From: an uncultured Muribaculaceae bacterium | GTDB taxonomy: Bacteria; Bacteroidota; Bacteroidia; Bacteroidales; Muribaculaceae | Direction: 5' to 3' | Assembly (NCBI GenBank): GCA_910584735.1 | Contig: CAJUBM010000051.1 | Coordinates: 1 to 18,692 of the forward strand | DNA length: 18,692 nucleotides | In this document: piece after piece, positions 13,915-18,692 of the stretch | Position numbering within the stretch: position 1 is the first letter of the stretch | How the letters are laid out: the number at the start of each line of letters is the position of its first letter | Notes under the pieces: model-generated | What the model was told of the DNA's origin: nothing | Seen by the model: only the letters and a program-made list of their open reading frames with translations | Database searches by the model: none | Program-made: the position numbers and the translations under genes

Positions 13915-13952
13915 TAAAACGGAGGGCAAGAGCGGATGCAGTCGCCCTCCGT
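13915..13952 (-). terminator. Terminator after the major capsid gene
   Basis: On the minus strand ACGGAGGGC and GCCCTCCGT form a perfect nine-pair stem with a 16-base loop, followed by TTTATT. It starts 19 bases after the capsid stop. The short, interrupted T tract suggests partial termination, which would step down expression after the capsid gene. Confidence 0.7.
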
Positions 13953-13971
13953 GTTTGTCGGTGTGCGGTTA

Positions 13972-16164
13972 TCAGCCGCGGGCCACCTCGTAGAACTTGC
14001 CGTCGGCTGCCTTAACGAGCTGGATAAACGCGCCGGCATTCAGAGTCATGGCTGCGGTGAGAACAAAGTTTCCACCGTTGGCAATGGTCGAGGCGTTGGC
14101 GGCTCCGGCTCCGTGGATTGTGTAAACCACTCCGGCTACTGCGTCGGTCAGGTCGGTGATTGCGGTCGCCTTGGTGTTGGCCGCTGTGATGAACACGGTC
14201 GCGCCCTGAACGCTGGGAGTTGTTTCATCGGTGGGGAACTGGTAGGAATCGGCGGCAGCAGTTGCGCGGCTTACCTCGATGAACTTGCCGTCGGCGCGTT
14301 TCATCACGCGGAGAACGTCGCCTTTCTTCGGTGTCCATGCCTCGGTCAGCAGCTCGAATTTACCGGCCTTCTTGATTGTCACGCCGTTTTCACCGTCCGC
14401 GCCACATTTGAGGGCGATAACCTTGCCGACCTCGGCGTTGGTGATGTCGGTAATCTCGAAAGCGGTCGAGTTTGCGACGGTGACGATAGACGAGTGGCGG
14501 AGCGCGTCGGGATTTTTATCCTTGTCGCCTTCGACGTAGTAGGTTTCGGGGAGGTCGTAGTCGTTGCACCAGATGAGCTGACGAGAACCGTCCATGTCGG
14601 CGCGGTTGATGTACTTGTAACCTACGGCAGTGGCCTGAATTGATTCTTTCCAGTTGCTCCACACCTTAACGGTCCAGTCCTGCTGTTCGAGGTGGAAACG
14701 GAGCATTTCGCCGGAAATCTGGCAGAAGGTCTGAATATTGCCGTCGATAGTCCAGAAGATACGATGGTGGTTGTCGGCGTTGGGAATCGTTTCGATTTTT
14801 ACGCCGGGGAACTCCTTAACGTAGTTGATACCGGCTTTGTAGTCCTGATTCTGGCCGTAGTGGGTTTCGTTGTACTTGTGATACCACGGGAGCATGAACG
14901 AGGGGATATAAAGCACGATTTTGCCGGTGTCGCGGAACACGGAGGGAATCATGCTCGTACCTTGGTAGAACACTTCGCCGATATTGCCGGGGGTGATACG
15001 GGGGAGCGCAAAAGGCTTAATCTGGTAAACAGTTTTGCCGGTTGTGCCGCCGTTGGGAGTGAAATCGACATGACCGTCCACGCGCTTGCGTAAAAATTCG
15101 TAGAGGCCGTCGGCCGCGTCCATAGCTCGGCCGGGCTTGTCGGGGTCGGGTTCTTTGCGCACACCGTTGACATAGCGGAGTTCGCGTTCGTTGTGGAGGG
15201 CCTTCGCGGTTTCAACGAGGAGGTACTCGATAAACGAAAGTTTTACGGGGTTCGAGCCTTCGCGATTGAGGTAGCCAATCCAACTCTTTTCGAGCTGCTT
15301 CAGGCTCTGGAACTTGTGGACGAACATAACGCCGTACATACGGAGCGTTTCGTGTCCGAACTCGTAAGTGCCTTTTGTAACCTTGTCGAACTCGCTCTTA
15401 TCGGAGGTGTCGGCTTGTGAGAACTCACCGAGGAACAGATTAACGAGGGTTTCGAGGTCCTGGTGTCCGGCTTCGGTGGGGAACAGCTTGGTAATTGTCG
15501 GGAGTTCGACGAGGAACGACTGAAGGCGTTCGCTCCAGCTTGTGCGGTAGAACGCTCCGAGGTCGTCCTGAAGGCCCTTGTAATCGACCGACGAGGGAGC
15601 GGCGACGGCCAGCATCTTGCCTTCGTTGGCGAGAAGGGCGGCGCGGGCGCGCTGGTTGTAGGGGCGTTCGAGGCTGAAGAAGGAGCCGGAGAGGCCGCCG
15701 AGCTGCTGTTCATCGGCGAGATTGAAGGCCGGAGCGGTGGCGGTGGCTGAACCGGCACCCTTGCCGGGGTCGGTTTCGGGGAGAGCTGAAAGTGTCTGAA
15801 TCTTGGCGTTCAGAGCGGCGATTTCCGCCTCCTTCGCTTGAATGGCTGCGGTGTGGGCTGCTTTGTCGGTGGCGACGCTCTGTTTGAGCGCGTCGAGTTC
15901 TGCGGTTTTAGCCTGAAGCTGCTCGGTAGTCTGACCGAGAACAGCGGCGACGGCTGCCATCTGCTGATTGGGAGTTGAGCCGGTTGCGGCTGTGGGTGGA
16001 TTCTGAAGGTAGGCGTTAAAGTCGTCGAGGAAACGGTCGGTAAAACCGTAGCCCTTCAACGCTGCGCGTTCCTCGTCCGAAAGGCACTCCTTGCCGTCCA
16101 CCTTACTGAAGGAGGTAAGGCCGAGAATACCGAGAATCGCGGGGATTAAATTCGCAAAATTCAT
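13972..16164 (-). CDS. Major capsid protein with N-terminal scaffold-like domain and two C-terminal modules (730 aa)
   Basis: The start is set at 16164 (MNFANL), because the upstream ATG at 16233 lies inside the protease gene and encodes an Asn-rich stretch. Residues 1-60 include a hydrophobic segment (LIPAILGILGL) and a short helical part. Residues 79-128 form a coiled coil (TEQLQAKTAELDALKQ). A Gly/Ala/Thr linker follows to about 150, as in the cleaved delta domain of HK97-type capsids. Residues 160-550 are the presumed shell domain, with FYRTSWSERLQSFLVELP and KIVLYIPSFMLPWYHKYN. Residues 553-635 and 649-730 are two related modules, each ending DGKF(I/Y)EV(S/A)R. The protease directly upstream should process the N-terminus. 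Family alignment was not possible. Confidence 0.85.
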   Translation of the reverse strand: MNFANLIPAILGILGLTSFSKVDGKECLSDEERAALKGYGFTDRFLDDFNAYLQNPPTAATGSTPNQQMAAVAAVLGQTTEQLQAKTAELDALKQSVATDKAAHTAAIQAKEAEIAALNAKIQTLSALPETDPGKGAGSATATAPAFNLADEQQLGGLSGSFFSLERPYNQRARAALLANEGKMLAVAAPSSVDYKGLQDDLGAFYRTSWSERLQSFLVELPTITKLFPTEAGHQDLETLVNLFLGEFSQADTSDKSEFDKVTKGTYEFGHETLRMYGVMFVHKFQSLKQLEKSWIGYLNREGSNPVKLSFIEYLLVETAKALHNERELRYVNGVRKEPDPDKPGRAMDAADGLYEFLRKRVDGHVDFTPNGGTTGKTVYQIKPFALPRITPGNIGEVFYQGTSMIPSVFRDTGKIVLYIPSFMLPWYHKYNETHYGQNQDYKAGINYVKEFPGVKIETIPNADNHHRIFWTIDGNIQTFCQISGEMLRFHLEQQDWTVKVWSNWKESIQATAVGYKYINRADMDGSRQLIWCNDYDLPETYYVEGDKDKNPDALRHSSIVTVANSTAFEITDITNAEVGKVIALKCGADGENGVTIKKAGKFELLTEAWTPKKGDVLRVMKRADGKFIEVSRATAAADSYQFPTDETTPSVQGATVFITAANTKATAITDLTDAVAGVVYTIHGAGAANASTIANGGNFVLTAAMTLNAGAFIQLVKAADGKFYEVARG

Positions 16165-16189
16165 GTTTGTAACTGTTTGGTTGTTAAAA

Positions 16190-17056
16190 TTATTTGTATA
16201 ATTGTTCTGCCTTCCGGCTCGTTGCCTGTGCAAGTACCCATGTAACCGCGTCTTTCAATCCTCCGAACTGGTCGATATATCCGGCGGCGACTGCTTCGTC
16301 GGCGGCGAACATTTCGCCACGGAAAAGAGGGAGTTCAGGGTCGTAGGTGATTCCGAGGTTACGCGCCACGGTTTCGGCAAATACCTTGTGAATCTTTTCG
16401 GCCTTCTGCTTTATGAGGGTTTCATCGTTGTTGTCAACAATGGCGCGGTATTCCTTATTTTTAAGGTCGGCGGTGTCCGGGTAAATTTCGCGGTAGTCGA
16501 TTCCGTTCTGCCTGAAAAATTCTTTGAAACTGGTATGAGTGCAGACGATACCCACACTACCAACCTCGCAAAGTGGCGAGGCTATAAAAGTGCGGTCGCT
16601 TGCAGTTCCTAACCAGAAATGAGCGGAGGCCATGATGCCGGTTACTACTGTGGCGGTGGGTTTGGTGCAATTCTCTACGGCTGCGGCTGCCATGTCGAGG
16701 TGCGACACCATACCACCGGGGCCGTCGATAACGAACACCACGCCGCAAATATTCGGATTCAGTTCCGCCGCCTCTATCTGCTTTATTACCCATTCCGATT
16801 CCCACGAATAGAGGGTACCGGTCAGCGTTATCACTGCGATAGAATCAACGGGGAGGGTGATGTCGTCGAGTTCGTACCATTTAGCCATATAAGGCGCGGC
16901 GGTAGCCTTGACGGTGCATTTCGCTTTTGAGAGCTGCGCCACTGCTGCTTCTATATTGCCGTTGAGTATGCACGGCAAAAGGAGCGACACGGTGTTTTCG
17001 AGGTCGTGCCGCTGGATAGTCCAGTTATCGGAGAAAAATCGTTGTAGCTTATTCAT
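16190..17056 (-). CDS. Prohead protease, S49 (SppA/lambda gpC-like) Ser/Lys peptidase
   Basis: This family cleaves scaffold and capsid N-termini during head maturation. The ClpP/crotonase-type core is visible: IAVITLTGTLY (73-83), GVVFVIDGPGGMVSHLDMAA (105-124) and the nucleophile region GIMASAHFWLG with Ser144. The segment SPLCEVGSVGIVCTHTSFK follows, then DTADLKNKEYRA with Lys199 as probable general base. The Ser-to-Lys distance of 55 is close to that of bacterial SppA. The 288-residue length and position just upstream of the capsid gene fit a phage maturation protease rather than a signal-peptide peptidase, and no membrane anchor is present. A hairpin ends directly at its ATG. Confidence 0.92.
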   Translation of the reverse strand: MNKLQRFFSDNWTIQRHDLENTVSLLLPCILNGNIEAAVAQLSKAKCTVKATAAPYMAKWYELDDITLPVDSIAVITLTGTLYSWESEWVIKQIEAAELNPNICGVVFVIDGPGGMVSHLDMAAAAVENCTKPTATVVTGIMASAHFWLGTASDRTFIASPLCEVGSVGIVCTHTSFKEFFRQNGIDYREIYPDTADLKNKEYRAIVDNNDETLIKQKAEKIHKVFAETVARNLGITYDPELPLFRGEMFAADEAVAAGYIDQFGGLKDAVTWVLAQATSRKAEQLYK

Positions 17057-17084
17057 GTAGCTATTTTTGCAGCAAAATAACTAC
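17057..17084 (-). promoter_or_regulatory. Hairpin touching the protease start codon
   Basis: On the minus strand GTAGTTATTTT pairs with AAAATAGCTAC (11 pairs, one G-U) around a short loop, and the last base of the stem is immediately followed by the protease ATG. It could mask the ribosome landing site, or act as a DNA palindrome for a regulator. It has no T tract after it. Confidence 0.45.
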
Positions 17085-17108
17085 ATATCGCGCGGGCGCG
17101 GAAGGACT

Positions 17109-17516
17109 TTAATCCATAAGGAAAGCATCGGGCGCGGTGTCCTCGCCTTGAAGGGTGACGGAGAAAACTCCGTCGCCGATACTGTAATCAAGCGAGAGCG
17201 GCCAATCAGGAGAACCGGCCACCCTCCGTTTGCCGGATTCATCGACGTAGGTAGCTATCAGCCGCGAAACCTTGTAACCTTCGAGAGCGTCGGCGGTGCT
17301 GTCCGAAACATCGGAACGCTCAAAGGTGATTTTTTTCTTTATTATACCGTTATCGGAGGTCGTCGATACCTTGACGCTGCCCGGCACCGCCACCGCGTCG
17401 TCCTCACTTCCGAGAATAAGCATAACGACACGCGATTTTATCCGGGCGAACCTCGATACACGCGAAAGCGGAATAATTTTAAGGCTGTGGCAACTTGAAA
17501 CAGTGGAACGGGTCAT
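17109..17516 (-). CDS. Unknown protein (135 aa) upstream of the prohead protease
   Basis: The first 30 residues are basic with several Ser and Arg (SRVSRFARIKSR). The rest is beta-rich: VVMLILGSEDDAVAVPGSVK, then KKKITFERSDVS, YKVSRLIATYVDES and a final GDGVFSVTLQGED. There is no clear signal peptide or membrane helix. I do not recognise a family. It precedes the protease by 52 bases and has a promoter-like box plus tandem repeats upstream, so it may be regulated separately from the gene before it. A minor virion or accessory role is possible. Confidence 0.65.
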   Translation of the reverse strand: MTRSTVSSCHSLKIIPLSRVSRFARIKSRVVMLILGSEDDAVAVPGSVKVSTTSDNGIIKKKITFERSDVSDSTADALEGYKVSRLIATYVDESGKRRVAGSPDWPLSLDYSIGDGVFSVTLQGEDTAPDAFLMD

Positions 17517-17524
17517 ATTTTGGA

Positions 17525-17578
17525 GTTGTAAAATGTTGTAAATCAGTCACTCGGCATTTTTCCGACACTTTTCCGACA
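17525..17578. repeat. Two sets of tandem repeats upstream of the 135-residue gene
   Basis: TTTTCCGACA occurs at 17558-17567 and 17569-17578 (11-base period). GTTGTAAAAT at 17525-17534 is followed by GTTGTAAAT at 17535-17543 (10-base period). Both periods are about one helical turn, as for repeated protein-binding sites. They lie between a promoter-like box and the start codon at 17516. Confidence 0.5.
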
Positions 17579-17584
17579 AAAATA
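17577..17584 (-). promoter_or_regulatory. Possible -7 box before the 135-residue gene
   Basis: The minus strand reads TATTTTTG, which fits TAnnTTTG, about 60 bases before the ATG. The surroundings are T-rich, so a chance match is possible. No convincing -33 element is seen. Confidence 0.4.
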
Positions 17585-17645
17585 CCGCAAAAAAAGGACA
17601 AAACGGAGCATGATGTCGGGGAAATAATACCCTATAAAAATGAAC

Positions 17646-18113
17646 TTATTTTCGATTATATCCGCGTTTTTTCTTACGGCGCAACTTATCGCGCCACCTC
17701 TGGTAGTTTTTCAACAGAGCATCCTCGGTGATTCCCTCGATTCCATATTTCGACATGAACAGGAAAACGGAATCTTTGAACTGAACCCCGTTTATATGTT
17801 TGTTCTCGTCCATAAAGTCGTGCAGCTCGGCCCACATCATCAGACGCAATTTATCACCGAGAACCTTCTGCGCTCTCTCGGATAGGTAGTTGTAATATTC
17901 CGGGTCTTTACCCTCGCGCCGTTCAGGTAAGGCAAATTCAAGATTGCCGGAATCTACCGGGCAACCCGTGGGGCGTTTCTTAAGTAGGTCGAAAATCAAT
18001 ATGTAAATATCGAGAGCCGACGGAAATCGGACGGCTCCGGCTTCGTGGTCGTAGTATTTCCCTCGGATATACTCGGCCACGTGTTGTTCAACGGATATTT
18101 TAACGGTAATCAT
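17646..18113 (-). CDS. Unknown basic-tailed protein (155 aa), first gene after the rightmost promoter
   Basis: The start is set at 18113 (MITVKISVEQ). The longer frame from 18143 would begin upstream of the predicted transcript start, so it is unlikely. The N-terminal half (YIRGKYYDHEAGAVRFPSAL, then YILIFDLLKKRP) and the middle (YYNYLSERAQKVLGDKLRLM) are helical. The C-terminus is strongly basic (NYQRWRDKLRRKKKRGYNRK), as in nucleic-acid-binding proteins. I recognise the style from Bacteroidales prophages but cannot name a family. Position at the head of the leftward structural cluster, with the array of TTTGTTAC sites upstream, makes a regulatory or DNA-binding role attractive but unproven. 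Confidence 0.75.
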   Translation of the reverse strand: MITVKISVEQHVAEYIRGKYYDHEAGAVRFPSALDIYILIFDLLKKRPTGCPVDSGNLEFALPERREGKDPEYYNYLSERAQKVLGDKLRLMMWAELHDFMDENKHINGVQFKDSVFLFMSKYGIEGITEDALLKNYQRWRDKLRRKKKRGYNRK

Positions 18114-18140
18114 GTGGGGAGGGATTGGATTATTACAGCG

Positions 18141-18148
18141 CAAAGATA
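18141..18148 (-). promoter_or_regulatory. -7 box for the leftward structural region
   Basis: The minus strand reads TATCTTTG, a perfect TAnnTTTG match followed by CGC. Transcription would start near 18134, giving a leader of about 20 bases to the ATG at 18113. No clear -33 TTTG lies at the expected distance, so an activator may be needed; the TTTGTTAC array begins about 85 bases upstream. Confidence 0.62.
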
Positions 18149-18230
18149 CAATAATTTCACGACATGCGGGTAATATATTCCGTTGGTGTTGATTTATTTA
18201 CCCTACAAGTTCAAAAATCATCGGAAATTT

Positions 18231-18475
18231 TTGTTACAATGTTATTCGTTACCAACCTTTTGAAAGTCAACAAAGTAAGACCGAAACAAACCGAAACCGC
18301 AATTTGTGACAGCCCTCGCCATTTTGTCACACTTTCCCCCTACTGACAGCCGTAACAAACCGAAATTTTTTTGTTATAGCCTTTGTTACCGCTTTTGTTA
18401 CGGCCTTCCCCTCTTTATTTTCTATTGATTTTTACTTTGTTACACTCTTTGCAAATATTCTGTTACAAGGTAACA
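18231..18475. repeat. Array of GTTAC/GTAAC sites in the gene-free region 18149-18550
   Basis: GTTAC occurs at 18233, 18248, 18385, 18397, 18439, 18462 and again at 18571; the reverse form GTAAC occurs at 18352 and 18470. Most sit in the wider context TTTGTTAC. Two of them form the palindrome TGTTACAAGGTAACA (18461-18475). The interval also has TGTGACA/TGTCACA arms (18305-18311 and 18325-18331) and two copies of ACAAACCGAAA (18286-18296 and 18355-18365). There is no gene in this stretch. It could be a regulator-binding region, replication origin or element end. Confidence 0.55.
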
Positions 18476-18542
18476 AAGATTTATAATAAAATAGGGAGGG
18501 GGTATTGGGGAGGCAAGGAAGGAGCCGGACGAGGCCGGAGGT

Positions 18543-18591
18543 AAAAAGAAGGAGCCGGGCCGCCTCGTTTGTTACGAGTTGACCCGGCTCC
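18543..18591 (-). terminator. Hairpin terminator of the gene entering from the right
   Basis: On the minus strand GGAGCCGGG and CCCGGCTCC form a perfect nine-pair stem. The loop holds a further CTCGT/ACGAG stem, and the 3' arm is followed by TTCTTTTTAC. It lies about 42 bases after the possible stop codon at 18635-18633. Confidence 0.65.
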
Positions 18592-18632
18592 CGGCTCGAA
18601 ATAAAATACCTTATGCGTGTGGTGCGCGTTCA

Positions 18633-18692
18633 TCAGCATGACGGCGAGGTAAATAGATTCTTCGGCTCCTCGTCAGGCAAGTATCGCCCATT
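18633..18692 (-). CDS. Possible C-terminal end of a gene cut by the window edge
   Basis: Starting from the last base, one minus-strand frame reads NGRYLPDEEPKNLFTSPSC and stops at TGA. The composition is protein-like, and a terminator hairpin follows at the expected distance. With 19 residues only, the reading is weak; another frame gives an arginine-rich 26-residue peptide that looks less natural. Confidence 0.3.
   Translation of the reverse strand, partial: NGRYLPDEEPKNLFTSPSC

Noticed and set aside
17062..17069. Plus-strand TATTTTTG as a rightward promoter
   Set aside because: It is one arm of the hairpin at the protease start, and no plausible rightward gene follows.
18494..18516. G-quadruplex on the plus strand
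   Set aside because: Only three runs of three or more G plus a GG, so a standard four-run G-quadruplex is not met.
1..18692. Many open frames on the plus strand (for example 882-1307, 13936-14643, 15463-15750)
   Set aside because: They lie opposite well-supported minus-strand genes, have low-complexity or Cys/Arg-rich translations, and no matching promoters.
1..18692. CRISPR array, tRNA or rRNA genes, insertion sequence
   Set aside because: I saw no regularly spaced repeats, no cloverleaf with the usual TTCGA-type arm, no rRNA signature and no transposase.
1..18692. Diversity-generating retroelement (known in Bacteroides phages)
   Set aside because: No reverse transcriptase or adenine-rich template/variable repeat pair is visible in this window.
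1..18692. Mu-like transposable phage
   Set aside because: No transposase, Mor or Mu-type F/G genes are present; packaging is by a TerS/TerL pair with a portal. The missing flank could still change this view.

Overview
The window looks like part of a tailed-phage or prophage genome from a Bacteroidales host. Every gene I can support lies on the minus strand, so transcription runs from high to low coordinates. The host guess rests on several -7 boxes of the Bacteroides type (TAnnTTTG), the lack of consistent Shine-Dalgarno sequences, and protein styles I associate with Bacteroidales prophages. G+C is roughly half by eye. No integrase, repressor, replication gene or tape measure is in view, so this is the packaging, head, connector and lysis part of a larger element. 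I ran no database search; family names come from motifs.

Right end (18692 to 17100): the tail of a possible gene (18692-18633), a hairpin with a T tail, a gene-free stretch of about 400 bases rich in TTTGTTAC sites, then a perfect -7 box (18148-18141) that begins the leftward structural region. Two unrecognised genes follow (155 and 135 residues).

Head module (17056 to 13072): an S49-type Ser/Lys prohead protease; a 730-residue major capsid protein with an N-terminal coiled-coil scaffold-like part and two tandem C-terminal beta modules; and a 271-residue virion protein, possibly a tail tube, ending in a similar module. Hairpin terminators follow the capsid and 271-residue genes.

Packaging module (12953 to 8463): a 317-residue protein whose end carries a nine-A slippery run followed by a long hairpin and an open -1 frame (candidate 375-residue frameshift product). 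Then come a DNA methyltransferase, a probable small terminase, an unknown protein and the large terminase, each overlapping the next by 11 to 20 bases.

Accessory and lysis region (8462 to 5350): a membrane-anchored HIRAN-domain gene that looks like a moron, with its own palindrome, promoter and terminator; a structured stretch with a 43-codon ORF and terminator-like hairpin; a two-helix membrane protein; an unknown acidic protein; a terminator; then a holin-like protein and a lipoprotein with a C-terminal membrane helix that fits a single-protein spanin.

Portal and connector region (5383 to 1): a small unknown protein, the portal, an HKD (phospholipase D-like) protein, two unknown connector or neck candidates, a T4-type endolysin, two small neck or tail candidates, and the first codons of another gene. 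Most of these genes touch or overlap, which suggests one translationally coupled transcript.

The items most worth a second look are the frameshift signal at 12003-12011, the HIRAN moron, the candidate u-spanin, the repeated beta modules, the HKD protein beside the portal, the structured locus at 7243-7440 and the GTTAC-rich region.
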